From positions 1 to 20,374 of the forward strand of contig JANLGZ010000022.1 in NCBI GenBank assembly GCA_024653905.1: a stretch of DNA of 20,374 bases, written 5' to 3'. Made by a program: the position numbers and the translations under genes. Positions 10,011 through 17,259 of this stretch are shown in pieces; position 1 is the stretch's first letter; the number at the start of each line of letters is the position of its first letter. Under the pieces are notes generated by a model. It saw nothing but the letters and a program-made list of their open reading frames with translations, ran no database searches and was not told where the DNA came from. This DNA comes from an archaeon (GTDB lineage: Archaea; Iainarchaeota; Iainarchaeia; Iainarchaeales; Iainarchaeaceae).

Positions 10011-10215
10011 CAAATTATCCGGAAGAAAATGCGTTAAAATTTTGTGCAACAAATTTGATTTTCAGATTGTTAGACAAACAGGTAGTCACATAATTCTTCG
10101 CAAAGGTTCTGTCGGAACAGTTGTTCCGAATCACAAGCAACTCAAAATTGGCACTATAAAAGGAATTCTTGAGTTAGCTAGAATCAATGAAGCTGAATTT
10201 GCAGAAAAACAATAA
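9997..10215 (+). CDS. hicA: HicA-family mRNA interferase toxin
   Basis: Small double-stranded-RNA-binding-fold toxin of the HicA (YcfA) family, whose members cleave mRNA and halt translation until neutralised by HicB. The 72 residues contain LSKLSGRKCVKILCNKFDFQ and IVRQTGSHIILRKG, with the catalytic histidine His31 in GSHIIL, then VVPNHKQLKIGTIKGILELA, all matching the family. The start is an uncommon TTG at 9997, supported by AAGGTGGT (9984-9991) inside hicB five bases upstream; no ATG or GTG is available in frame nearby. It overlaps hicB by 14 bases. All key residues are intact, so the toxin is probably active. Its stop is 2 bases from the convergent traB stop. Confidence 0.9.
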   Translation: MLRLSKLSGRKCVKILCNKFDFQIVRQTGSHIILRKGSVGTVVPNHKQLKIGTIKGILELARINEAEFAEKQ

Positions 10216-10217
10216 AT

Positions 10218-11369
10218 TCATCCAAACAAACTTGCAATCAGAGGGAATGCGACTATTGTTCCAAGTGTGGAACCCACATTTGCGAGTGCTACAACCAAAA
10301 GAATTCTGGTTACTTGGTTTGATGTAAAATCTCCAAGTGAATTTAAATTTCTCAGGTTTTCAAAATCCTTTACTTTCGGGTTTTTTATTTTTGCCTCAAC
10401 AAATCCTGCAACCCATCCAGCTGCTAAAAAAGGATGCAGACTTGTTAATGGTGCGGCAATAAATGCGGTTAAAATTGAAAGAGGATGTCCTCTTGCAATT
10501 AAAACTCCAAGAGCTGAAAGTATTCCGTTTGCTAAAAACCAAAAGAGAATTGCGGTTATTGTTACATCGGTTCCTTTTGTGAAAAATAAATAAATAATTG
10601 ATGCAACAAAAAGCAATGGAATTACAAATGCAAGAATTTTCATGTATTTTTTTCCTTTTTTAATTTGCGAAATTTCTGCAATGTTAACAGGTTTTCCTAA
10701 TAATTTTTTTATTCCTGCTAAATGTCCTGCTCCTACAACTGCGAGAATTTTTTTCCCTGGGCTTTTTGTAATGCTGTTTGCAATGAATGCGTCTCTTTCA
10801 TCAACAAGAACTTCTTTTATTGAAGGCATTTCTTTTGAAAGCTGCTGCATTAACTGTGTCATTACATCTTTTTGTTTTAGTTTCTCAATACTTTCACTGG
10901 TAATTTTAACCTTTTCTTCCTCAAAAAAACCTGAAACAATAGAAAAAAGTAATTTTATTTTTTCTCTAAAACTCATTTTTTGCATTGCTCTTTTCAGAGT
11001 AATATTAACATCCCTGTCCAAAAGCACAATCGGGAGCTTATGTTCTTCTGCGCTTTTGATTGCCTCAATCATTTCCATTCCGGGCTTTATTCCGATTTTT
11101 TGCCCCAAGCTTCTTTGAATATTTGAAAGCAATAAGGTTAGTAAAAATAAGTAAGTTTGTCCTGAACCGATTATTTTTCCGATGTCTGTGTTCTGCCATT
11201 TATTTCCTTGTTTAAGTTGTCTGAATCTCTGTAAATCCAGCTCAACTCCCACCACATCAGGTTTTTCTTTTTCAATGGCTTCTTTAACTTCATTCACACT
11301 ATCTTGTGAGATGTGTGCGGTGCCCAAAAGAATTATTTCTTTATCCTTGAGCTTTACCCTTTCAAGCAT
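10218..11369 (-). CDS. traB: TraB/PrgY-family membrane protein
   Basis: Member of the TraB/PrgY/GumN (TIKI-like) family, a metal-dependent-protease-like fold found in archaea; substrate unknown. The N-terminal soluble domain shows the usual motifs: LLGTAHISQDSV (14-25), VVGVELDLQRF (39-49), LLDRDVNITL (116-125), VLVDERDAFI (187-196) and AVVGAGHLAGI (210-220). The C-terminus has about four hydrophobic segments at roughly 243-263, 269-292, 297-325 and 352-382. The 383-residue length is typical of the archaeal form. Bacterial PrgY/TraB limit peptide pheromone activity, and animal TIKI proteins are metalloproteases; neither role can be transferred directly. Start: a TATA-like TTTTTTAA lies about 28 bases before the ATG, suggesting a leaderless message. 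Confidence 0.88.
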   Translation of the reverse strand: MLERVKLKDKEIILLGTAHISQDSVNEVKEAIEKEKPDVVGVELDLQRFRQLKQGNKWQNTDIGKIIGSGQTYLFLLTLLLSNIQRSLGQKIGIKPGMEMIEAIKSAEEHKLPIVLLDRDVNITLKRAMQKMSFREKIKLLFSIVSGFFEEEKVKITSESIEKLKQKDVMTQLMQQLSKEMPSIKEVLVDERDAFIANSITKSPGKKILAVVGAGHLAGIKKLLGKPVNIAEISQIKKGKKYMKILAFVIPLLFVASIIYLFFTKGTDVTITAILFWFLANGILSALGVLIARGHPLSILTAFIAAPLTSLHPFLAAGWVAGFVEAKIKNPKVKDFENLRNLNSLGDFTSNQVTRILLVVALANVGSTLGTIVAFPLIASLFG

Positions 11370-11450
11370 ATTTATACTGAGGAATAGTTCTTGTTAAAAA
11401 ACACCTCTCTTTAGAAAAAGTTTATTAATACCCGTGAATTTATTGTATGC
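11370..11450. promoter_or_regulatory. Divergent leaderless promoters, traB and secreted protein
   Basis: On the minus strand TTTTTTAA (11401-11394) is centred about 28 bases before the traB ATG. On the plus strand GAAAAAGTTTATTAATA (11414-11430) gives BRE plus a TATA box centred 25-26 bases before the ATG at 11451. Neither gene has a ribosome binding site at the right place, so both messages probably start at or next to their ATG. The two boxes lie only about 25 bases apart. Confidence 0.55.
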
Positions 11451-12389
11451 ATGGGTAAGAGTTTTGTTTTTGGGTTAATTTTTTTATTTTCAATAGGTTT
11501 TGCATCAACTGCAATTGCAGTTTCAATTGATGCGCCTTCAACTATTCCCAATAATGTTTCTTGGGGTTTTAGTGTAACTCTTGATTCAACAGGTGCAACA
11601 GCTACTGTAAATATTGATGGTTCAAAAATTGTTGAGGTTTATCCAGGTTTTGTGAGCCCCCCAAATGCATTTTCTCCAAACGTTTCAAACGCTTACATGT
11701 ACGGAAATGAACTTGTTGTTTATCATGTTGGTTTAAGCGAGGGCTCTCACTCAATCAGTGTTGATTCTTCCAATGGTTCTGATTCAAAAGAGGTTACTGC
11801 AATAAGTCTTCCTAATGAATCTGAAATCCTTGCTAATGTTGATGCTAGAGTAGAATCCAAAATAGGCGAGTATGACCAGAAACTCACGGGCCTTGAAGCT
11901 GATTTCAAAGCATTTTGGGATAAATTAAACACAACCGAAACTCTTGCTAATTCTCTTGATTCAAGTGTTTCTTCATTAAGCGATGACCTTTCTTCTGTTT
12001 CATCAAAAATTGATTCTGCTTCAAGTTCTTTAAGTTCAAAATCAAGTGCTCTTGAACAAAGGATTGCTTCTTTGGAAGGGATAGAAGCTCAAAAACTTGC
12101 TGATGAGGAAGCTGCAAGATTAGCGGATGAGGAAGCCAGAAAAAATTCTCCGTTTACTGGCATGTTTAATTTAGCAAGCGGTTTAGCTTTGCCGATTGCA
12201 TTTATTGTAATTATTATTGTTTTTGGTATTGTTGTATTTATTGCTAAAGATAAGTTGCCAAAACTTGATTCTATTTATTCTAATCGAAAAGACGAACACG
12301 GTCTTCCACTTTCAAAAGAGGATGATGAAACAGCTGAACAGATTCTTTCAGGCGGAAACAAGTGGGCTTTCAAAAAAGAGTATGAATAA
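11451..12389 (+). CDS. Secreted, membrane-anchored coiled-coil protein, unknown family
   Basis: I do not recognise this 312-residue protein. Its layout is clear: signal peptide 1-23 ending STAIA-VS; a short extracellular beta-type domain about 25-118 (VSIDAPSTIPNNVSWGFSVT, then a hairpin-rich stretch with SEGSHSISVDSSNGS) resembling a single immunoglobulin-like fold; a helical coiled coil about 125-232 with a Ser-rich centre (170-200) and a charged repeat ADEEAARLADEEAR; one transmembrane helix at 243-265; and a cytoplasmic tail of about 45 residues. This suggests a domain held away from the membrane on a stalk. Sixteen bases separate it from the UPF0316 gene, so the two are likely co-transcribed. 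Role unknown. Confidence 0.85.
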   Translation: MGKSFVFGLIFLFSIGFASTAIAVSIDAPSTIPNNVSWGFSVTLDSTGATATVNIDGSKIVEVYPGFVSPPNAFSPNVSNAYMYGNELVVYHVGLSEGSHSISVDSSNGSDSKEVTAISLPNESEILANVDARVESKIGEYDQKLTGLEADFKAFWDKLNTTETLANSLDSSVSSLSDDLSSVSSKIDSASSSLSSKSSALEQRIASLEGIEAQKLADEEAARLADEEARKNSPFTGMFNLASGLALPIAFIVIIIVFGIVVFIAKDKLPKLDSIYSNRKDEHGLPLSKEDDETAEQILSGGNKWAFKKEYE

Positions 12390-12414
12390 TTTCTTTTCTT
12401 TTTAGATGGTTATA

Positions 12415-12990
12415 ATGGATTTTTTTTCCTGGGTTGCACTGCCATTGTTCATATTTTTTGCAAGAATAGCAGACGTGAGCATGGGTACTTTAAGGGTAAT
12501 TTTTATTGCAAAGGGCTTCAAATATTATGCACCTATTGTTGCTTTTTTTGAATCAGTTATCTGGTTATTGGCAGTTTCTCAAATATTGCTGAATATAACC
12601 AATCCTTGGCTGATTATTGTTTACGGGCTTGGTTTTGCTGTTGGTACATTTTCAGGAATCTGGTTAGAGGAAAAAATTTCTTTAGGCAAATCAAGAATCA
12701 GGTTTGTTATCAGGACCAATTATAAAGAAATCCTTGGAGCGCTTGAAAATAAAAATTATCTTTTAACTGTTGTAAATGCAGGGTACAAAAAAAACACTGC
12801 AAAAGTGGTGACCTTGGTGACTGACAGAAGAAAGATAAAAAAAGTAATCCAAATAGTCAACGATATTAATCCTAAAGTTTTTTATTCTGTCGAGGATGTG
12901 AGAAAAGTAAGTGAAGAAGATGATAATTATAATGAAAAAAGTATTATTCAGTACATAAAAGAGTTTGATCCGTTTAAAAAGGCAAAATAA
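12415..12990 (+). CDS. UPF0316 (DUF5698/DUF2179) membrane protein
   Basis: Uncharacterised conserved membrane protein. It has three hydrophobic segments in the first 90 residues, with the DUF5698 hallmark FFARIADVSMGTLRVIFIAK near the start and a charged loop WLEEKISLGKSRIRFVIR, then a soluble C-terminal DUF2179 domain (VTLVTDRRKIKKVIQIVNDI) of the type also found at the end of YitT-family membrane proteins. Family members have no agreed function. The frame can also start at ATG 12406 (MVIMDFFSW); the ATG at 12415 is preferred because GATGGT precedes it and nothing resembling a ribosome binding site precedes 12406. Its stop directly abuts the stop of the convergent ATP-grasp gene. Confidence 0.88.
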   Translation: MDFFSWVALPLFIFFARIADVSMGTLRVIFIAKGFKYYAPIVAFFESVIWLLAVSQILLNITNPWLIIVYGLGFAVGTFSGIWLEEKISLGKSRIRFVIRTNYKEILGALENKNYLLTVVNAGYKKNTAKVVTLVTDRRKIKKVIQIVNDINPKVFYSVEDVRKVSEEDDNYNEKSIIQYIKEFDPFKKAK

Positions 12991-13908
12991 TTATTTTTTT
13001 AGTATGAGGTTTGCCAAGTGTTCAGCACCATTTACTTTTGCTTCTGCAAACATTTCAGGATAAAGTCCCGGAAAAGTGTTTATATCTATAACATAGTTTT
13101 GGCCGTGTTTTGATTTAATTATATCAACTCCAAAAAAATCAAGCCCTGTTGCCTTTGCTACCTGCAGAGCGATTTTTTTCTGTTCTTTGGATGGTTTTTT
13201 AAGAATCATTTTCCCCCCTTTTCTTTCCCTGTCAAAAACTTTCCATCCTGAAATTTTAGATTTTTCCTTTCCATACCCGTAAATAATTTCTCCATCAATA
13301 ACATTGACTCCTATCCAGTCTTCAAAATCAAATTCTATGAACTCTTCAAGAAAATGACTTTTTTGTTCTGAATAGTCCACTATGTCAATCAAATTTTGGT
13401 AATCTGTAAGTTTCATTATTCCTGAGCCGAAGCTTCCGAATCGTGGTTTTACAATAAAAGTTTTGCTTTCAACTTGTTTTTTTACCTGTTCCAAATTATT
13501 CTGAGAAACAAGCAGAAATTCAGGTACCCTAATATTGTTTTGTTTTAAAGTCAGCTGTGAAAGGTACTTATCTAACACGATTTTCAGTGCACTTGGATTA
13601 TTTATCACTTTGGCTGTTTTTGAAATTGTTTCAAGTATCTGAATATGATAACTGGTTCTGCTCCGGTCTATTTCTCCAAGCCAAAAGAAAACATCCAAAT
13701 CACTAAAACAAAAATCGTTCAGGAAAACTTCGCCGTTTTTTACAACTGCTTTTCTAAAATCAAGATTTTCAATTATTTCAGTATTTTTTTGTTTTTTCAA
13801 AATTTTCATTATGTCTTCTTTGAAGCTTTGGATGAAGTACCCTGGTTTTTCAACAGAGATTGAAGAATAATTTTTCCTTGCAGGAATCCACAAACCTATT
13901 TTTTTCAT
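12991..13908 (-). CDS. RimK-like ATP-grasp ligase
   Basis: ATP-grasp enzyme that would activate a carboxylate as acyl phosphate and join it to an amine or thiol. Of 305 residues, about 1-100 form the N-terminal domain. The ATP-grasp core follows with FIVKPRFGSFGSGIMKL (151-167; Lys154 and the flexible Gly loop), FLEEFIEFDFEDW (186-198), the basic loop DRERKGGKMI (226-235), and the metal-binding pair Asp262 (DFFGVDIIK) and Asp275/Asn277 (YVIDINTFPG). Asp275 occupies a position that is usually Glu. It resembles RimK, glutathione synthetase and D-Ala-D-Ala ligase equally; the substrate is unknown. It follows the GCS2-type gene with a 2-base gap, and its ribosome binding site GGTGAT is formed by that gene's last two codons, so the two ligases are tightly coupled. 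Confidence 0.9.
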   Translation of the reverse strand: MKKIGLWIPARKNYSSISVEKPGYFIQSFKEDIMKILKKQKNTEIIENLDFRKAVVKNGEVFLNDFCFSDLDVFFWLGEIDRSRTSYHIQILETISKTAKVINNPSALKIVLDKYLSQLTLKQNNIRVPEFLLVSQNNLEQVKKQVESKTFIVKPRFGSFGSGIMKLTDYQNLIDIVDYSEQKSHFLEEFIEFDFEDWIGVNVIDGEIIYGYGKEKSKISGWKVFDRERKGGKMILKKPSKEQKKIALQVAKATGLDFFGVDIIKSKHGQNYVIDINTFPGLYPEMFAEAKVNGAEHLANLILKK

Positions 13909-13910
13909 TT

Positions 13911-15227
13911 TTAATCACCCGATATCCAATCTTTTATTCTGTATGTTTCTTTTACAAACTGTGCAGAGTGCTTTAATGCTATTTCTGCACAGACGTTTTG
14001 CGGTATATGCTCGTTTAATGAATAGCCTTTTTGTTTCACTCTTTTTATCAGTATGTCAGAAACGGTTTCTTTTCTTTCAATCAAATTTTTTAATGGTATA
14101 AGTAGTTTCAGGTAATCTTTATTGGTGTGTTTTTTTGCAAAATTGAAAAATCTTTTAACATAATTGTAAACTTCCTTGTCATCAAAACCTTTGTATGCGC
14201 TTGCAGGTTGTAGTTTTAGTTTCACATAGCTTTCAGGCGGAATGTAAATTGTTGTTCCTTCAACTTTGAATGGCTCTTTTATTCCTATGTCAGAAACTTC
14301 CACCTTGTAAAAGTCCTGCTGAATCATTCTTTGAATTGACTTTAACAGTATAGCGGTTCCTGCAAAATATTTTGGGTGGTTCATGTCACAGCCCCTGTAT
14401 TCCAGAGTTCCAAGCTTGTTAATCTTTATTACAGTCCACACAAAATCCAGAATTGGTTTCTTTTTTACTTCCTCTTTGTATCTTGTTTTTTTCATGAGGT
14501 TCTTCATTTTTTTGTCCATTGCTAAAAGCCTGTACCTCAAATCTTCCATTGTCCACATGTAATCAGGCAGTTCTCCAAATTCTTCGAGTTCTTTGAATAA
14601 TCCTTTTTGATAATCCATTTCATCAGGGTTTCTTATTTGCAGCATTCTTGAATCCTTTGCAAGAAAATTCCCGTCAATGAAAGGACTTGATTGCATTAAA
14701 CAGCTTGTTGCAGGGTCAATAGCAACTAATAGGTTATGGCTGTCCAAAAGACTTTGTTTGGTTTTTGAGTTGAATAGTTTTTTCAGAAACTTTTTTTCCG
14801 AATCAAAAACACCCCGTGGCAGAGTGTAATGGTAATGGAATCCTGAGCAGTGCCCAAATGCAAATATTTGTGTTTTTTTATCAAATATATGTGACTGAAT
14901 TTGGTATCTTTTTTTCGGAACCTGTTCGGCAGTAAATTTTCCTGGGTAAGTTCCTAATCCGAATATTTTCAGTCCCATAGAATCTGCTGTTTCTATTGTT
15001 GTTCCAAGGTCATCAAACAATCTTGGTAAAGAATCCTTCAATCTTACTCTTGGAAGGCTTTTTAATTCAACCATGTTTTTGGTTTCTTCATGCACCAAAT
15101 CAATTTTTTTATTTCTTTTTTTTACTTCAGCTATTAGCTCTTTTGATTGGTTAGAAATTTTTCCCTTTTCATCTAAAATCTGGAGTTCAAGTTCCATACC
15201 GGAACTGCTTCTCTTTAAAACAGTCAT
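13911..15227 (-). CDS. GCS2-type carboxylate-amine ligase (glutamate-cysteine ligase-like)
   Basis: Member of the glutamine-synthetase-like GCS2 superfamily, which joins a glutamate side-chain (or other) carboxylate to an amine, as in gamma-glutamylcysteine formation. In 438 residues: GMELELQILD at 10-19 (metal ligands Glu12, Glu14), EETKNMVELKS at 47-57, the paired histidines GFHYHYTLPRG at 129-139, SCLMQSSPFIDGN around 175-187, and GTLEYRGCDM at 273-282 with Glu276 and Arg278. Residues expected for ATP and metal binding are present. The acceptor is unknown; cysteine is possible but not shown. It lies 64 bases after pyrG, with a TATA-like TTTATAATA (15270-15262) of its own, and is followed 2 bases later by the ATP-grasp gene. 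The pair looks like a two-step ligase cassette. Confidence 0.87.
   Translation of the reverse strand: MTVLKRSSSGMELELQILDEKGKISNQSKELIAEVKKRNKKIDLVHEETKNMVELKSLPRVRLKDSLPRLFDDLGTTIETADSMGLKIFGLGTYPGKFTAEQVPKKRYQIQSHIFDKKTQIFAFGHCSGFHYHYTLPRGVFDSEKKFLKKLFNSKTKQSLLDSHNLLVAIDPATSCLMQSSPFIDGNFLAKDSRMLQIRNPDEMDYQKGLFKELEEFGELPDYMWTMEDLRYRLLAMDKKMKNLMKKTRYKEEVKKKPILDFVWTVIKINKLGTLEYRGCDMNHPKYFAGTAILLKSIQRMIQQDFYKVEVSDIGIKEPFKVEGTTIYIPPESYVKLKLQPASAYKGFDDKEVYNYVKRFFNFAKKHTNKDYLKLLIPLKNLIERKETVSDILIKRVKQKGYSLNEHIPQNVCAEIALKHSAQFVKETYRIKDWISGD
13914..13920 (-). promoter_or_regulatory. Ribosome binding site of the ATP-grasp gene, inside the GCS2 stop region
   Basis: The minus strand reads GGGTGAT then TAA, AA and ATG. 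The final Gly and Asp codons (GGT GAT) of the GCS2-type gene double as a perfect match to the anti-Shine-Dalgarno sequence, five bases before the ATG. Ribosomes finishing the first ligase can therefore restart on the second, keeping the two proteins in step. Confidence 0.75.
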
Positions 15228-15291
15228 TATACCAAGTTCTACTAAAAATTTGAACGTTTATTATTATAAACCTATTTTGCCAAACAAAAAT

Positions 15292-16995
15292 TCATTTTTT
15301 ATTCTCAATAGCCGATTTTACCAAACCAAGGTACACTGGATTAGGATTTAATGGTCTTGATGTAAACTCGGCATGATATTGAGTTCCGATAAAGAAAGGA
15401 TGGTCTTTAAGTTCAAGTATTTGCATGATTTTTTTTTCAGGCGCCATTCCTGAAAATATTAAACCGCATTTCTCTAATTTTTCAATGAATTTTGTGTTAA
15501 CATTAAATCTGTGTCTGAATCTTTCTCTTACAGAATCTTTTTTTCCGTAAAGATTCCATGCTTTGGTGTCTTTTTTGATTTTAATATCAAACCCGCCTAA
15601 TCTTAAAGTTCCTCCAAGACCCTCAACTTCTTCTTGTTCCGGAAGAATGCATATAACATTGTTTTCAGGATCGTGTTTTACTTCTTCAGTGGAAGCGTCT
15701 TTTATTCCACATACGTTTCTTGCGAATTCAACAACTGCCATTTGGAAACCGTAACAAATTCCAAGGAAAGGTATGTTATTTTCTCTTACATACTTGGCGC
15801 ATGCGATTTTTCCTTCAATTCCGCGTGTGCCAAAACCACCTGGAATAATCAGGCCATCGATTCCTTTTAGTTCTTCCTCGATTTTTTTCTTTCCTGTTTC
15901 AATATCTGTTGTTTCAATCCACTTTACTTTCACGTTGGTTTTCAAAGCAGTAGAGCAGTGTTCTAATGCTTTCACAATGCTGATGTAAGTATCGCTTGTT
16001 CCGGTGTATTTTCCCGCAATTCCTATTGTTACTTCATCTTTCTTTTCTGCCGCGTTTTTATCAGTCCATTCTTTGAGGCTTTTGCTTCCGTTGACTTTGT
16101 GTATTTTTTCCCAGTGAAGTATTTCCATTATTGCTTCATCAATTCCCTGTTTGCGGAAAAACAAAGGGAGTTCGTAAATATTATCAACATCATAAGTGTT
16201 GAACACTCTTTTCAATGGTACATTTGCATTCAGGGAAATTTTTTCTTTTATTGTTTCGGTTACCGGGTGCTGGCTTCTGCATACAATCAAATCAGGCTGT
16301 AATCCGAGTCTCATTAATTCTCTCAGTCCAAGCTGTGCGGCTTTGCTTTTGAATTCTCCTAAATGACTTGGTTCAACAATATAAGTTAGATTCACAAGGC
16401 ACACGTTTTCTGGTCCTTCTTCATAAATCATTTGTCTTGCGCTTTCCATTGCGAACAAGTTTTCAAAATCACCCACTGTTCCGCCTATTTCAACAAGCAC
16501 AATATCTGCCTTGCTTTTTATTGCAAGGTTTCTTAACAAGTATTTGGTTTCTCCGGTAACGTGAGGAATATACTGCACATCTCTTCCGTTATATTCTCCT
16601 TTTCTTTCTTTTTCAATGAGTTTTTTATAAATTTGACCAGGTGTTGTAAAATTATCTTTTGTGAGTTTCATATCAAGAAATCTTTCATAAGACCCAAGGT
16701 CCATGTCTGTTTCGGTGCCGTCATCCAGCACAAAAACCTCGCCGTGTCTGTAAGGGCTTAGTGTTCCTGAGTCAACATTGAGGTAAGCTTCAATTTTTAT
16801 CGGCGCAACTTTTAATTCTCTGTCCTGAAGTGTTTTTCCAAGAGCGCTTGAGAAGATTCCTTTTCCGATTCCGCTGATTACCGAGCCTGTAATAATAACG
16901 TATTTGGTTTTTCCAATTTTGTATCCTTCCGGAAAAGGCGAGTATTGTTCTTCACTGCTTTTGTCTGCCATTTGTCCTAAAAACTTCTCATCCAT
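15292..16995 (-). CDS. pyrG: CTP synthase, divergent type
   Basis: Makes CTP from UTP, ATP and glutamine, the last step of pyrimidine synthesis. It has 567 residues. The N-terminal synthetase domain has the P-loop GSVISGIGKG at 37-46, metal ligands Asp75 (YLNVDSGT) and Glu169 (VEIGGTVGDFE), and UTP-site Lys216, Lys218 and Gln221. The glutaminase domain has GICYGFQM with nucleophile Cys414, and the partners His541 and Glu543 in TQYHAEFTSRP. All catalytic residues are kept, but usually conserved stretches differ: KIEAYLNVDSGT for KxDPYxNVDPGT, and GSVISGIGKG for GGVVSSLGKG. About 30 residues precede the domain. GGGGAT just before the ATG at 16995 supports the long start; MADKSS at 16971 is an alternative. 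Confidence 0.95.
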   Translation of the reverse strand: MDEKFLGQMADKSSEEQYSPFPEGYKIGKTKYVIITGSVISGIGKGIFSSALGKTLQDRELKVAPIKIEAYLNVDSGTLSPYRHGEVFVLDDGTETDMDLGSYERFLDMKLTKDNFTTPGQIYKKLIEKERKGEYNGRDVQYIPHVTGETKYLLRNLAIKSKADIVLVEIGGTVGDFENLFAMESARQMIYEEGPENVCLVNLTYIVEPSHLGEFKSKAAQLGLRELMRLGLQPDLIVCRSQHPVTETIKEKISLNANVPLKRVFNTYDVDNIYELPLFFRKQGIDEAIMEILHWEKIHKVNGSKSLKEWTDKNAAEKKDEVTIGIAGKYTGTSDTYISIVKALEHCSTALKTNVKVKWIETTDIETGKKKIEEELKGIDGLIIPGGFGTRGIEGKIACAKYVRENNIPFLGICYGFQMAVVEFARNVCGIKDASTEEVKHDPENNVICILPEQEEVEGLGGTLRLGGFDIKIKKDTKAWNLYGKKDSVRERFRHRFNVNTKFIEKLEKCGLIFSGMAPEKKIMQILELKDHPFFIGTQYHAEFTSRPLNPNPVYLGLVKSAIENKK

Positions 16996-17259
16996 CTAAA
17001 TCCCCACTCATAACTAATGCAAAAAATTTTATTTTAAAATTTTAAAAACAGATTAATGTTAAGTTGGATGAAGTATTTAAACATTATTACAGGAATTGAA
17101 AATTCGGAAAAAATTTGAGAATAAGGTCTCAAGAAAAAACGGAAATTAACTTTTCCAGTACTAAAAATATGGTTCCTAATAGTATTTAATTGTTGCTTAA
17201 TGAAAATTTGCTTGCTCGAAACCTTTAAATATCTCAGATTCCTTCTTATTTTTGGTTTT
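16996..17259. promoter_or_regulatory. Divergent intergenic region, pyrG and multi-pass membrane protein
   Basis: The gap is 264 bases, long for this window. On the plus strand GAAACCTTTAAATAT (17218-17232) is the best BRE/TATA box in the window and places transcription about 6 bases before the ATG at 17260. On the minus strand TTTTAAAATAAAA near 17043-17031 would give pyrG a leader of about 18 bases including GGGGAT. Between them lie an inverted repeat TTGAGA/TCTCAA (17115-17120 and 17127-17132), another GGAAA/TTTCC (17141-17145 and 17152-17156), and a symmetric AAGTATTTAAACATT (17071-17085) that could act as a TATA box in either direction. No convincing gene was found inside. Confidence 0.5.

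Noticed and set aside
17056..17118. Twenty-codon plus-strand frame starting MLSWMKYLNIITG
   Set aside because: No ribosome binding site, very short, and overlaps TATA-like sequence in a promoter region.
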